Source: Pipra filicauda
Lineage: Eukaryota > Chordata > Aves > Passeriformes > Pipridae
NCBI RefSeq assembly: GCF_003945595.2
Contig: NW_024104445.1
Location: forward strand, 682,001-746,000
Direction: 5' to 3'
DNA length: 64,000 nt
Part shown: piece by piece, positions 9,476 to 22,350 of the stretch
Layout: each line of letters opens with the position of its first letter
How positions within the stretch are numbered: position 1 is the first letter of the stretch
The notes under the pieces: model-generated
Told to the model about the DNA's origin: nothing
The model's input: the letters and a program-made list of their open reading frames with translations, nothing else
Databases searched by the model: none
Made by a program: the position numbers and the translations under genes

Positions 9476-12400
9476 ATCACAGAGAGGGTTTTTTCTGGCT
9501 TGAAAATGCATAAAAAGGAGCAGATCCCACACCCAGTGACCAGTTTGTTACCTTTTTTTGAATAATGATTGAGCAAAAGTGACCCAAAATTAACTGAAAG
9601 CAGCAGCAATGCTGTGCCTCACTCTTTGTCCCAGGCACACTTGCTTATAGGAGGCAGGGCTTGGATGTCATATTTTTGGTTCTTGTTGTTTAATGATTTA
9701 GATTTTGTATTTTTTCTCTCTAAAATACACAAGGTGGTCGTGGTTCTTGGCAGGTAGGGCGTGGCTGTGCTCCAGGAGCACTAACTGGTGTTACTGGTGT
9801 GGTTCCTCACTGCTCTCTGGAGGAGCTGGGCTGCTGAGAAATCAGATTTTCTGACTGTTGAGATACTGCAGGTCTGTTCAACATCCCCTGCACTGGCAGG
9901 AGGTGTGTCAGGAGGTGCAGGAGGTGTGTCAGAGAGATTGTCACAGGATAATTCACCTCGGAAGAGACTTCTGCAGAAGGTCCATCCTGATCCAGGCCTA
10001 TGAAAGGGCCACCTGGAGATGGCAGCTCAGGGTGACTGTTTGTGGAAGCAGGAGGGGCACTTCCAAAGCTGTTCCTTTGTGTCTGGGCTCTTGTTTCTGG
10101 TTTGTGCAGTCTGGTTTTGTTTAACTTGGTCTCGAGCCTTGGGCAGGAGTGTCTGGGCTTACGTCAGAGGCTGCAGCTTTCCCCTGTCAAGGACAGAGGA
10201 GCCAACTGATACTCAGACTGGCAAAGGAGACAAGGCTGACACACTCCAGGAGGTCCCAGGGCAGGGAGGGAGCTCCAAGCCTTGTCAGTGTGGGAACTGC
10301 AACTCCCCACCCAGCATTTCGTTCTCACAGAGGAGGGAAGGAGGAAAGGGGGAACGCTGATCCTGAGCTGGGCAGCTGCAGCTCTCCAAGGCTTTAAAGT
10401 GATGCAGGAAGGAGAATCCCAGGCTGTCCCAGCATGGGGGGCTGCTCTGCCTTCCCCCAGCCCTTCCTTCCAGCCCAAAGACCCCCGTGCCTTGCAGCTT
10501 CCTGCCTCTCCTGAGCCAAACACGTGCGGACGTGACCGGGAATCCACCCGGGATGGTTTTACACTCACGGGCTGGTATTTCCTCAACCCCCCTCTCCCCC
10601 TGCACGGCCCCTGCTCCAAGCACAGAGCCAGGCATCACTGGTGACCTTGACCTCTGAACTTCTCCTCCCCTCCTCCCAAAACCTGGAGCATCTGGCAGGC
10701 ACGTGCTGCTGGAGCTGCAGGGGTGACTCCAGGATCCAGTGTCCCACCCTCGCCCCTGTGGGACGTGATTGCCCCCGGTGTGGTGGCTGCAGGTGGGCAG
10801 ACCCTGCCTCTAAAAGTGATCCCCAACCAGAGGGGTGACCCCAGCATCCCTCCTCCTTTCCCACTGCTCAGGGAACGTTTCCTCCAGGGAAAGGGTTCGG
10901 GGGTTGGAAGTTCGGCCGTCGCAGGGCAAGGAGTGATCTGGGATGACTCCAACCTGGGAAGAGTGGGCAGGATCTCCTCCTGGTTCCTGTGCACTCCTGG
11001 CTTCCAGCCCAGGAGCTCAACGGGAGCGCTTTTTAGGGGCCAATTTGAAGAGGAAACCATCTAGTTCTGGTTAATCCCTTCCTGAGGCCTCCAGCAGCCG
11101 TGATGTCACGTGGGATGAGCTTCAGACCAACACGAAGGCACCCAGATGTCTCATTCCCTGGCCAGGGTGTGCTCCTCTCCTCCCAGTGCAGGGGGAAGGG
11201 GAAAAGAGGTTCCCCCTCTTCTGTGGGTTGTTTTGGGGCTGTCTCAGCCATCCAGAGAGCCAGGAGGTCCCTGAGATGTTTCCCGTGGCCAAGGACAAGG
11301 GGCAGGTGGGAGCTTTGGGAAGGTTGGATCAGGATCTCAGCAATTCCTGCCAGCTGGGGGGGTCTCCCCGGGGCTGTTCCTCACCAGAACCTCTCTCTGG
11401 AGGTGTCCCTGTGGAGGGAGGAGATGTGTTTCTCTCTAGGGTGGTTCACTGCAGATGTGGTTGCCCTGGTCTTGCATCTCCAGGGCCAACCATGAGTTGG
11501 TGCTGCCATCAGAGCAGGTTTAGGGCTGGGCAGGAGTGGAAACCAGGACAGGCATTGCTGTGGGTTGTCCAGACCAACCTGGTCTTAAAGTTCTGGTTAA
11601 ATGGAAGCTTCCATCAGGCCTGGGATGTGGTGGATGGACAATCCTGAGCCTGGAGATGGGCTGGATGGTTTTCTGGATGGGATAATAAACTCCTGGCTTG
11701 AAAAAAAAAGGGGAAAAAAATAATGAAGTTTTGAAAGGCTGACTAAAAATCACCTCTGAGCCTTTGCATTCAGCTTTTTGTGCTTGGACCATGAGCAATC
11801 AGGTTTCCCAAGCTTTTCTCTGTAGCTGTGAGGCTCAGGAAGTTTAATTAAGGGGAGGTTCAGGCTGTTAATGAGTCCAGCAGCTGGAGCATTAAGTCTT
11901 TGTCTGCAAAAGCAGATCTTGAAAGCAGCAGGTCCAAGACTCTCAATGGGCTCTGTGGTTTTTACCTTGGACTGGTCCTGGATGTTCAGTGCACAGGACA
12001 CTGTCCATGTTGGAGGACATCAAATGCCCTCCAGAGAACTTCCTTTGGCTTGTCCCCAAAACAGAGGTGCCCTTTTGTGCAGCCCAGGACTGCTCTGCAG
12101 AGTAAAAACTGCATAGTGAGTGTGATGGTTGGGATGTTCCTCCTGAATGACTTCCTGAGCCTAAAGAAAACTTGTGTTAGAGGGTTCTTCCTGGTGTTTT
12201 AAGGCACACACAGAGCTCCCTGAGTGGTGGGATAACCCCTTCCCTCAATCCTGGCTGCAGCAGCACCATCCTGGCCCTGGGGTGCCCCTTCCCCAGGCTC
12301 AGCCTCCCCCGGGCTCTCTGCACCCAGCAAGGTGTGAGAACATGGACCCTGCTCCTTTTCACAGCCCACAGTTGCCTTTTCCCAGCTTTAATCTCCCTGA

Positions 12401-12599
12401 ATGTATTTTTGCTTCATTTTTATATTCCTCCCGGGCTTTTAGTGGAATTCCTGTGGGGTTCAGGGTAGGGGGATGCTGGTTGGAAACAGAGTAAGGGCTG
12501 GAAGGAGCCGAGATAAACGGGCTGATAAAAGAGGCAGAGCCAGTGTGGGACTGTCCTCAGCCCCTTGTCCCTGCTCAGGTGGGGCTGGAGCCAGCCAGG

Positions 12600-13028
12600 A
12601 ATGACCCACTCCTGTTAAGGACAACAGGCCTGGAGCAGCAGGAGAGGCTGAGGGAGCTGGGGGGGCTCAGCCTGGAGAAAAGGAGGCTCAGGGGGGACCT
12701 TCTGGCTCTGCAACCCCCTGACAGGAGGGGGGAGCTGGGGGGGGTCGGGCTCTGCTCCCAGGGAACAAGGGACAGGAGGAGAGGACACAGCCACAAGCTG
12801 CACCAAGGGAGGCTCAGGTTGGACATCAGGGATAATTTCTTCCTGGAAAGGGTGGTCAGGCCTTGGAAGGAGCTGCCCAGGGAGGTGGTGGAGTCCCCAC
12901 CCCTGGAGGTGTCCATGGAATGACAGGATGTGGCATCAGTGCTCTGGGCTGGGGGACAAGGTGGGCACCAGGCACAGGTTGGACTCGATGGTCTTGGAGG
13001 TCTTTTCCAACCAAACCTCTGTGATTCT
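12600..13028 (+). mobile_element. CR1 LINE fragment, chicken-like class
   Basis: Contains the end of the CR1 ORF2 region and 3' UTR (GAGGCTGAGGGAGCTGGGGG, then GGTCTTTTCCAACCAAACC), ending CTGTGATTCT. It is part of the inverted duplicate with 20.8-21.45 kb. Confidence 0.85.
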
Positions 13029-13222
13029 AAACTGGTTACTATTTTATTCCTTGCAGCCACAAAACCAGAGTGTGTTTTCCCTAATCTGGCTGATTTTCCC
13101 TCTCTGCTGCCAGAGGGCCTAACAGGCAGGAACCCTCAGCAGGGCCAGGGAGACTCAGGGCAACCTCCAGAGGAGCCAGAGACATTCCAAGAGCATCTTC
13201 CCAAAGCTTCCTGTGCTCAGAG
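12640..13222 (+). repeat. Second inverted duplicate, left copy
   Basis: Matches the reverse complement of 20,795-21,390 with scattered mismatches and a few small indels. The match continues about 200 bases past the CR1 3' end (13,028 to 13,222), so it is not just two CR1 insertions. Confidence 0.78.
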
Positions 13223-13224
13223 CT

Positions 13225-13535
13225 CTGCCTGACGGGAGGGAGGAGCCGGGGTTGGATTGGGCTCTGCTCCCAGGGAACAAGGGACAGGAGGAGAGGAAAC
13301 GGCCTCAAGTTACATCAGGAGAGGTTTAAATGGGATATTCAGGAAAATTTCTGCATGGAAAGGGTTTTCCAGCCCAGGGCAGTGGTGGATTCCCCATCCC
13401 TGGAAGGATTTAAAAGCCCTGTGGAAGTGGCACTTGGGGACGTGGGTTAGTGGTGGCCTTGGCAGTGCTGAGGGAATGGTTGGACCCTGTGACTTCAGAG
13501 GGCTTTTCCAACCTGAATAATTCCATGATTCCATG
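13225..13535 (+). mobile_element. CR1 LINE fragment
   Basis: Second CR1 3' end directly after the previous one, starting at GGGCTCTGCTCCCAGG and ending CCATGATTCCATG. Confidence 0.82.
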
Positions 13536-14027
13536 TTTACTGCAGGTTTCCAGGCCTGCCCCTATAGGAAGGGACAGGGATCAATGTTTCCCGCAGCATA
13601 AAGGGATGCGCGTTGCTCTGACTGGATAAATGAGGAGATTTTCCTGCTTAGCTCAAACCTAAAAGTGGGTTAAGCTTGTAGGAGAGAAGTTGCCTTGTTT
13701 CTGAAGCCTGGAACATCAACAGTTGCCATATCAAAGGCAGCCCCAGAGCTGCAGGCTCGAAGCACAGTGATCAGGGCATCACTGACACCTCTGGCTCGTG
13801 GTTGATGTTGTGAAATACAGGGATGCCCTGAATTTCTTGTCTTTGTAGCTCCTTCTGCAGCCAAGCAGAGCAAAGCCTCCTCTGTAGCTCCTCAGACCCA
13901 GCTGGAGTTTCTCTTTAGCATGATTGAGGGTTTGCTGTCAAACACCATCTAGACCTCGATCAGGACTGGAAATCCCGTCTCCTTCCCCTCGTTTCCTGCA
14001 GAAAAGGAACTGCTTGTGGCTCCCTCT

Positions 14028-14292
14028 TGGTAGGACAAGAGGGAATGGCCTCAGGTTGCAGCAGGGGAGGTTCAGGTTGGATATTAGGAAAGATTTCCTC
14101 ACTGAAGGGGTGGTCAGGCACTGGCACAGCTGCCGAGGGCAGTGGTGGACTCACCATGCCCAGGGGGATTTAAAAGCCATGTAGATGTGGCACTTGGGGA
14201 CATGGGTCAGTGCTGGCCTTGGCAGTGCTGGGGAATGGTTGAACTTGATGATCTTAGAAGTCTTTTCCAACCTAAATGTTTCCATGATTCTC
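14028..14292 (+). mobile_element. CR1 LINE fragment
   Basis: 3' part starting at AGGACAAGAGGGAATGGCCT and ending TCCAACCTAAATG...CATGATTCT, matching the classical CR1 3' UTR. Confidence 0.85.
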
Positions 14293-15595
14293 CAGGAGGG
14301 ATTGGCATCCACGGAGCTGCCCAGCACTGGCCAATCCCTTCTCCAGTGACATCCCAGCCCTTGTAGGCACCAAATCCATCCCCCCATGGAGCTGCAGGCG
14401 AATATTCTGTCTCACAGTCCCTCAAGGCAGTGATGACATGACGTTTGGGCAAGCTCTTGAACTACAGGAATCAAATATTTTAAGGAGAAGAGGTGTTTGA
14501 CCTTAAGGCAGAGTCCTGGTCCCTGGGCTGTGGCGGGGAGGGAACACCTCCATGGCTTTGTAAATCTGTGATTTGACCATCAGTTTTTCAGATTTTATAG
14601 TGAATTAATATAACATTTTATAGTGAACTAATATAATGAAGTGTTTAGGGTTGAGCTGATTCCTTGGAGTATTTATTTTGCTGGAGGTTCGATGGGAATG
14701 GTGCAGCACTTCCAGCCAAAACCGCTTTTTACCTGATTGGTTTTTTGTTTGCTTCACTTCCAAACTAGAGGGGGAAAAAAAAAAAAGAAGGAAAATCACT
14801 TCTTCATGTATTCCTGCTGCTCCTGGAGCACTGGAGTGTGCTGCAAAGGCTGGAAACACTGCTCCAGCCCAGCGGGAGAGGCTGTGCAGCAATCTCGGGG
14901 ACATTTAATCTGATGAGTGGAAAACAAACTCACCCCGGTGGGTTTGGAGGAGCCCTGTGAGAGCTCTGCAGGCTGCAGGCTGCTGAGGAATAAATCTAGC
15001 TGGAATTGCTGGAATTAGACAGGAAAACAATGTTCTGTGCCCTCAGGAGATGCAGGTGTGGGGAGCAGCCATCCCTCAGAGTCTGCAGCACACGGAGAGT
15101 GGGGGAGCTCTGTAGGGTTGCTCCTTATTTGGGGTATTTCTGGGAGAGCTGTGCCATAGCAGGGGGTTGTCCGTGTCTGTGGAGCTCCCAAGTGGGATGT
15201 GCAGAAGGTTTTTGGGGATTTAGGTCTGGTGGGTTCCCAGATTCTTCAATCCTCTGCTCCCCTGGGGCCGTGCTCGCTGCAAAGGCCCCGTTTTGGATGC
15301 CTTGGCTGCTCGTGCTGCACATCTGTGGTGGGCAGAGCTGGGCTTCCCTGGCACGTGCCTGGGAAGGAAAAGGGTGGAGAGCAGGGTTGGGAAGCAGGGG
15401 GTGCCTTTCCCAAGTCAGCTGTGGATGCTGGATGTTGACACTGACCCTCCCTGGCACAGGGGTTTGCTGGTCCCTCAGGGGTGCCTGGAGGTGTCCTCCA
15501 CCCCAGCTCCTCCACACAGTGCTGGAGGGATGTGCCAGTGTCCAGGGGGGCAGCAGAATGCCCTGACCACCCCCATTCCCTCCCTACCTCTGTGA

Positions 15596-15857
15596 CCAGT
15601 GACAGCACCCAGGGAATGGCTGGAGCTGTGCCAGGGCAGGGTCAGGTTGGATCTCAGGGAAAGGTTCTTCCCCCAGAGGGTGGTTGGCACTGCCCAGGCT
15701 CCCCAGGGCAGTGGGCACAGCCCCAAGGCTGCCAGAGCTCCAGGAGGATTTGGACAATGCTCTGAGGGACAGGGTGGGATTGTTGGGGTGTCTGTGCAGG
15801 GCCAGGAGCTGGATCCTTGTGATCCTTCCAGCTCAGGATATCCTGTTTCTATGGTAC
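15596..15857 (+). mobile_element. CR1 LINE fragment, variant subfamily
   Basis: CR1-type block with AGGGAATGGCTGGAGCTGTG, GGTTCTTCCCCCAGAGGGTG and the terminal CCTTCCAGCTCAGGATATCC. The same subfamily recurs at 21,770-22,350. Confidence 0.75.
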
Positions 15858-16354
15858 CTTCCTCACTCTGCTCCCAGTTTTCCCTCAGAGGCTGGTCCAT
15901 ATTGGCCAAGACTTTGACCTCCACAGCTGCCAGGGATGGGCATCTCAGCAGCTTGAAAATCCCAGACCCTTTGAAGGATCCCTCTAAAATCCCCCCTAAG
16001 CTGCCATTTGTTGTGACTCTCCTTCTTACTGGCACTGAGAGGCAAAGCCAGGTGGCAGGGATTGTTTTACACAAGCTGGGAATGTTTTAATGTCTCGGAA
16101 AGAGAAACCTTGAAACCTTCCCCCAGAAGGATTTCTCCCACCGTGATACTGGATCCAGGATATGGCTTAAAAAATCATTCCTGGCGCTTTTGGAGGACAA
16201 TGTGATGCATTGTTTTAGCTTAGGAAATCCTTCTCTCTCAGTCTGGATAATTAGTTCATGGATTTAGCTTTTCTTCCTCTTTTTAATCATTATCCAGTGG
16301 TGGGGCAGTGGTGGAATGCCCTGCTGACTTCAGGGAACCAGGGTGAGTTAAAAG

Positions 16355-17045
16355 TAATCACTGGGTTGGAAAAGGCCTCTGAGATCATGGAGTCCAACCT
16401 GTGACCCAACCCCACCTTGTCACCCAGACCATGGCACTGATGCCACATCCAGGCTCTGCTCAAACCCCTCCAGGGACGGGGACTCCCCCCCCTCCCTGGG
16501 CAGCCCATTCCAAGGGCTGATCCCTCTCTCTGCAAACAACTTCTGCCCAATGGCCAACCTAAACCTGCCCTGGGGCAGCTCAAGGCTCTGCCCTCTTGTC
16601 CTGCTGCTGGTTCCTGGCAGCAGAGCCCGACCCCCCCCTGGCTCCCCCCTCCTGGCAGGGAGTTGCAGAGAGTGAGAAGGTCTCCCCTGAGCCTCCTCCT
16701 GTCCAGGCTGAGCCCCCCCAGCTCCCTCAGCCTCTCCTCACACCACTTGTGCTCCAGACCCTTCCCCAGCCTCGTTGCCCTTCTCTGGACCTGCTCCAGC
16801 CCCTCCATGTCCTTCCTGAGCTGAGGGGTCAGAAGTGGACACAGCACTCCAGGGGTGGCCTCACAGGGGCAGAATCCCCTCCCTGCTCCTGCTGCCACCC
16901 TGATCCTGAGCCAGGCCAGGATCCATTGGCCCTCTTGGCCTCCTGGGCACATTCTGGCTCCTGTTCAGCTGCTGTCAGTCAGAGCCCCCAGGTCCTTCCT
17001 GCCTGGCCCTGTCCCCCCACTCTGCCCCCAGCCCGTGGCACTGCA
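16355..17045 (-). mobile_element. CR1 LINE fragment, long
   Basis: On the minus strand it reads from the ORF2 C-terminal region (CAGGAGGCCAAGAGGGCCAA) to the 3' end at about 16,355. It retains a partly open reading frame typical of the reverse transcriptase C-terminal end. Closely related to the copy at 29,910-30,542. Confidence 0.85.
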
Positions 17046-20000
17046 GGGGTGTCCATAAAGTGGGAATTCCAGTGGTCCTCTTCACCTTGTGCTGGAGGTG
17101 GTTTGCAAGTGAGGTGGAGCAGAGATGCAGCCAAATCTTTGCTGCAGAGGTTCTCAGAGGTGGTGCTGAGGCACTCGAACAGCTGTGGCTGCACAGAGGA
17201 AGACCTGGGGCTGTTCCTCAGGTTGGTTGCTTCCAGCAGAGGAAAAGTGAAGTTGAGGGAAGGTGGGAACAGTGAAGCTGAGGGAGGGTGAGCTCAGGAA
17301 TCTGCTCTGATGGACTTGGTGGAGCCCGAAGCTGAGCTATCAGTAGAGAGGTTCCCCTTGGTGACTTGGTGTGTGGGGTGGATGGAGCAGAGCTTGTGAA
17401 TCGGGGTCTGCTCAGGTGAATCACTTCAAATCAGGAAGTGGGAGTGAGATTCCAAGCCGTTAAAACAGTTGGGCTTCCTGGGGTTTGCATAAAAAGGTCT
17501 TTTATTGCAGGGAGCGGAAATGTCCTGTAGTCTCAGGGGTTTAAAAATAAAATTGAGTTTTTGAACAGCTGTCTGTGTTTCAGTTAATTGAAGTTAACTT
17601 GCACTGAATACAAGAAAACAAGAAAGAGGGAACTCATCCGCAGGCAGAGGTGAAACCCTTCCTTTCTGGGTTGATGACTCATTTTCCTTTTTTTTTTTTT
17701 CTTTTTCTATTTTATTCAGGTATTGGGAAAGTTTTCTGTTTGGCACTGATTCCTTCCCAGCAATTCCCTTTAACCCTGAGAGTTCCCCCCCATCCCAAAT
17801 GCAGTGTTTTCTCAGTCGTGTCTGTTCAGAGAAGTGCTGCAGCACTGAAATGTGTTTTCCCCCACTCAAAGGCAGAAGGAGGAAGGAAGAACACATATTT
17901 TTATTTTTTTTTTTTGCAAGGCAGAGCCATCCCTGCTGTTAAACCAAGACTTGTCATCTCTGTTTCTGGGGCTCTCCCCAACCCCACAGTTCTCTGTGCA
18001 GAGGCACCGTGAGCGTGTCTGACCTTGGCCCTTCTCAGCTTTACTTGTGATGAATAATAAAGGCTTAAAAACTGGGGTTTGGTGGGAAAAGAGAGATTTT
18101 CCCTCTGGGTTTCTTCTGCATAAGAGACTCTGGGAAATTCTCTGGGTTAGTAAAGGTATGGAGAGAAAGGAAAACTTGATTTGAGCTGGGAAACGATTTT
18201 GGGAGGGTTGGATGCTCCAGTGCAGCCTTAGAAGGAGAAGATACAGGAGTGGGCAGGAGGGTTTTCAGCAGGAGGAAGAGGATTTTGAACCCTGTGGAGA
18301 AAACAGGGCTGGAGATGTTCCCATCCAGCTTCTGCATAAAGGCTGAACGTTGCAGAGGGTGACCCAAGCCCACGTGCTGAGCGTGTCCTCCTTGGATCCT
18401 CCTCCATAAATGAAGTTGCTGGTGGCTCCTTCAGCCCCAGTGGAGCATCCATGCCCATCCTCATCCAAGATTTCCACCTGTGGAGCCTCCTCAGCCCAGG
18501 ATCTGGTCCCAGCGAGCCAGAGCTCATCCCTGGGCCATGGGGGAGCCGTGGGGGATGAACATCTGCTGAGGGAGCTCCGAGAGGATCAGTCCCTCCTGAG
18601 GAGTGGGAACGTGGTGCCTCCAGCACAGTTTGGGGTTTGGCAACTTCTCTCCACGTGAAAAAAAAAATCCTGGTTTGTGTTTATTCACCTGGAGCCTTCT
18701 GAGCTGTGGTTGCAGCATTATGGTGAAATGAGGCTTTAGAAAGAGAGATCTTTTGGCTGGGGGGGTCTCATGGTCCACCTGGAAAAGGAGCAGCTCCCGG
18801 CACGGAGCAGCTTTTTGTGGAACTCGAAGGCTCCCAGGCACCCAGAGAGAATTTGGGTGTAAAAACACCAGCGGAGGGGGAGAGGTGGGAGGCGAGGAGC
18901 TCTGCAGGACGAACTTGGAGGAGCACTTGGGAGTCGAGTGAGGGTTGAAACCGCAACAACTCAATAGTTTGTGCAGAGAATTGGCAGCCGCGAGGGCGGA
19001 ATGAATCACAAATGTGCACATGTTTGGCCTGAGGTGAAAATCCGAGCGCTTTTTGGCTGTGAAATGTCAGCTTGTTAGTCTGGGAAACGCTCATTTTTAA
19101 TTCTTGCTTTATTCTCGGGAGCTGCGTTGAAGGCAGCACGAGGGGAAGGTCGGGGCTGCCGCTCCTGCCCCGGGGCTGTGCTGCTGTTGGCACAAGAGGC
19201 TCCGGTGCTTCTCCCTCCCTCTCATTCCTGCTCCTTTCCTGCCCATCCCCCAGGGCAGGTGGTGCCTGGAAGCCAGATAGAACCTCCGGGGCATTGACCC
19301 TGATCACAGGAATTTTAACACCGGGGCAGAGCCTGAGCGCTGAGCTGGGAACAGCAGCTCTGGAAAAGGAGGAAGCAGAGCAGGATCCCTGCGAGGCACC
19401 GGCCACTTTGCTCCCCTGCGGGGGAAAACTTGCCCTCTGATGGAGTTCACTGCTACTAATTTTGGCTTTAATCATACAGGGGCTGCTCAGGGCACTTGTA
19501 GGTGCTGGCAGAGCTCAGCTGGGGCAGGTCCAGCTCCCCCAGCCCAGGGCAGATGTAGGTTCATGGGAGCAGCTCTGTCTCCTCTCCCTCAGGACAGGAC
19601 CCTGTTGCTCTGCAGGGAATTCCAGGATCTCCAAGGTGGTTCATTGCAGCAGAAGGGGCTGTATTTTAGCAAAAGTCAACCACGTAGCCATTCTTTAAAG
19701 GGAAAATTCGCTTCCCTGGATGATGGCACAGTGAAGGGTTTCCCTGGGTCAGGATGGGTTTGGACAGAGGTGGGACAGCTGTGCCATAGGGACTCTCCTG
19801 CAGCAGACCCCCTGCTCTTGAGAAAAGCAGGCAGGAGTGTCCTTTCCCTGCCAGCAGCCGGAACCTCGAGCCTCCCACAAGCTCCCATGAAGCATTCCCA
19901 GTGCCATCCCTGCCAGGCAGGAGGCTGGAGGAGCCTGGCAGGCAGCAGACCGTGCCTGGGAGCCCAGACGTGGCTGGGCACTGGCTCTGTGCCCTCTGTG

Positions 20001-20994
20001 CTTGGCACAGAGCACAGGAGCACATCCAGCCCCGTGTCCCCTGAGTGTCCCCTGCCTCTTGCCCTCAGGCTCAGTGCCAGCTCAGGGCTGGGCACTGGTG
20101 TTCACCCAGCTTTGGGGATGCAGCTCTCATGTTTGCCCTCTGCTTTTGGGACCGCTGGTTACTCCAGGGTGATGTTTTTCAGGTTTTCTCTGCAGAAACA
20201 CAACTTTAAATGTGAAAGCAGCTCCCACCCCGCTCCCAGAGGGGTTTTTGGCTGCAGCAGGATCTACCATTCCAGACACAGGAGTCCTGCTCGCTGCAAA
20301 GTTGGGACCTGGAGTCTGCCACAAGCTCCCACGAAGTTAAATCCCTTGTTAAATCCCTTCAGTTTGCTTCTCCAGCCTCTTGTCACCCCTGAATGTGGAT
20401 CTGTACGAGTCAAAAGGGGGAATTTGGCAGCTCTGCGTGTGCTGGGGCTGGAGGGCACGAGGCCAAGGGCACAGTAAATTCTGGGTAGGATTTTTTTCCA
20501 TGTTCCAGCTTCTCCTGGATGTGATAACACGGTGTTTCCTCAGGCAGCGAGGTGGGGGTGACCTGAGCCAGACCTTCCCAGTGTGTTGTGTGATTTCTGC
20601 CTGGGTGAAGTCATTGGTTCTTATCAAGCTTGGAAAATGAAGCTGTCTGACTCCCTCGCCTTCCCCCAGGCTATTTGTCTTCTGGGCCACTGCAGGGAGG
20701 TTGATAAAACATGTTTGTCATGAACACACTGAGACCCAGCAGAGAGAGAGAGGGTTGTGATTGCCAGGGCTGGATGGCAGGAGCAGAGCAGGCAGAGCTC
20801 TGAGCACAGAAAGCTTTGGGAAGATGCTTTTGGAATGTCTCTGGCTCCTCTGGAGGTTGCCCTGAGCCTCCCTGGCCCTGCTGAGGGTTCCTGCCAGTCA
20901 GGTCCTCTGGCAGCAGAGTCTGAGAGGGAAAATCAGCCAGATTAGGGAAAACACACTCTGGTTTTGTGGCTGCAAGGAATAAAATAGCAACCAG
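17046..20994. other. Upstream non-coding DNA, mostly unique
   Basis: Repeat-poor apart from homopolymer T/A runs (17,690, 17,907) and the right-hand inverted duplicate at its end. It contains the CpG-enriched patch. The frame at 19,440-20,477 (345 residues) has no recognisable domain and no supporting splice structure. Confidence 0.5.
18780..19350. promoter_or_regulatory. Moderately CpG-enriched upstream patch
   Basis: CpG content is above the local background, notably around 18,985-19,000 and 19,120-19,180, and the stretch has no recognisable repeat. It is the most promoter-like stretch upstream of the collagen exons, so a first exon could lie near it, but I could not identify a signal-peptide exon ending in phase 1. 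Confidence 0.25.
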
Positions 20995-21390
20995 TTTAGA
21001 ATCACAGAGGTTTGGTTGGAAAAGACCTCCAAGACCATTGAGTCCAACCTGTGCCTGGTGCCCACCTTGTCCCCCAGCCCAGAGCACTGATGCCACATCC
21101 TGTCATTCCATGGACACCTCCAGGGGTGGGGACTCCACCACCTCCCTGGGCAGCTCCTTCCAAGGCCTGACCACTCTTTCCAGGAAGAAATTCCTCCCGA
21201 TGTCCAACCTGAGCCTCCCTTGGTGCAGCTTGTGGCTGTGTCCTCTCCTCCTGTCCCTTGTTCCCTGGGAGCAGAGCCCGACCCTCCCCAGTTTCCCCCT
21301 CCTGTCAGGGGGTTGCAGAGCCAGAAGGTCCCCCCTGAGCCTCCTTTTCTCCAGGCTGAGCCCCCCCCAGCTCCCTCAGCCTCTCCTGCT
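20795..21390 (-). repeat. Second inverted duplicate, right copy
   Basis: Inverted partner of 12,640-13,222, including the non-CR1 flank with CCAGAGACATTCC (read on minus). A 5-base insertion and several substitutions show it is older than the 5/50 kb pair. Confidence 0.78.
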
Positions 21391-21490
21391 GCTCCAGCCC
21401 CTTCCCCAGCTCTGTTCCCTTCCCTGGACACGCTCCAGCCCCTCAAGGTCTTTCTTGAAGTGAGGGGCCCAAATTGCCCAAATTTGGGCA
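20995..21490 (-). mobile_element. CR1 LINE fragment
   Basis: 3' end at TTAGAATCACAGAGGTTTGG, running to the ORF2 region GGACACGCTCCAGCCCCTC. Inverted partner of the copy at 12.6-13.03 kb. Confidence 0.85.
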
Positions 21491-21769
21491 GTGCAAAGCC
21501 TGGCTCGTGGGGTTGCTGGAGTTACAAGCTGCAGCACTGATTCATCATCCGGGTGTGATAAATCCCTGTTTGGCACAATTAGTTTACCCTGCAGATATGG
21601 AGATCCTGCAGAAATGGAGATGGAAACCTGGGCAACCCCTGAATTCCCAGGGTGAGCCACTCCATGGCAGAGCTGACTGAGCACAGCAGGCTGGGAGGCA
21701 GCATCTGTTTGGATCTTAGGGAAATAAAGTGTGTTCAGTTGTCATTTCCCCTGGGGACAGTTGGCAGGA

Positions 21770-22350
21770 GGGACAACCCTGTCCTTGGGGGCATCAAGCC
21801 CATCATCACTGGGTGAGGGAGGGGATGCTCTGCTCTGCCCTGGGGTGGCCTCACCTGCAATATTGGGGCACTTTGGGACACTGCAATATAAGGAAGATAT
21901 TGAGCCATTAGAGAGTGTCCAAAGGAGACAATGAAGATGGGGAAGGGCCTTGATTTGAAGCCGGGGGAGGACACTGAGGGCACTTGGGGTGTTCAGCTGG
22001 AGAAGAGGAGACTGAGGGCAGAGCTCAGGGCAGTTCCAACTTCCTGGGCAGGGGCAGAGGAGGGGCAGGGACTGAGATCTGCTCTGGGGGGACCAGGGAC
22101 AGCACCCAGGGAATGGCTGGAGCTGTGTCAGGGCAGGGTCAGGTCGGATCTCAGGCAAAGGTTCTTCCCCCAGAGGGTGGTTGGCACTGCCCAGGCTCCC
22201 CAGGGCAGTGGGCACAGCCCCAAGGCTGCCAGAGCTCCAGGAGGGTTTGGATGATCCTCTGGGGCACAGGGGGTGACCCTGTGCAGGGCTGAGGGTTGAA
22301 CTGGATGATCCTTGTGGGTCCCTTCCAGGTCAGCACAGTCTGTGATCCGT
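21770..22350 (+). mobile_element. CR1 LINE fragment, variant subfamily
   Basis: Longer copy of the 15.6 kb variant, with GTTCAGCTGGAGAAGAGGAG, AGGTTCTTCCCCCAGAGGG and the tail TTGAACTGGATGATCC, CAGTCTGTGATCCG. Confidence 0.75.

Larger units (their letters stand above)
5766..12599. other. Upstream non-coding DNA with CR1 fragments
   Basis: Between the listed repeats I see only unique, stop-rich sequence. Reading frames of 100-200 residues here are low-complexity or lie in CR1. Confidence 0.6.

Noticed and set aside
16290..16952. 220-residue minus-strand frame and similar frames at 12,543, 20,898, 29,917 and 44,533
   Set aside because: Remnants of the CR1 ORF2 C-terminal end and 3' UTR; annotated as CR1, not host genes.
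19072..19148. Hydrophobic start (MLVWETLIFNSCFILG) in the 19 kb CpG-enriched patch as exon 1
   Set aside because: Nearby donors give phase 0 or 2, not the phase 1 that exon A needs.
19440..20477. 345-residue plus-strand frame
   Set aside because: No recognisable domain, composition of ordinary non-coding DNA, and no repeat or splice support.
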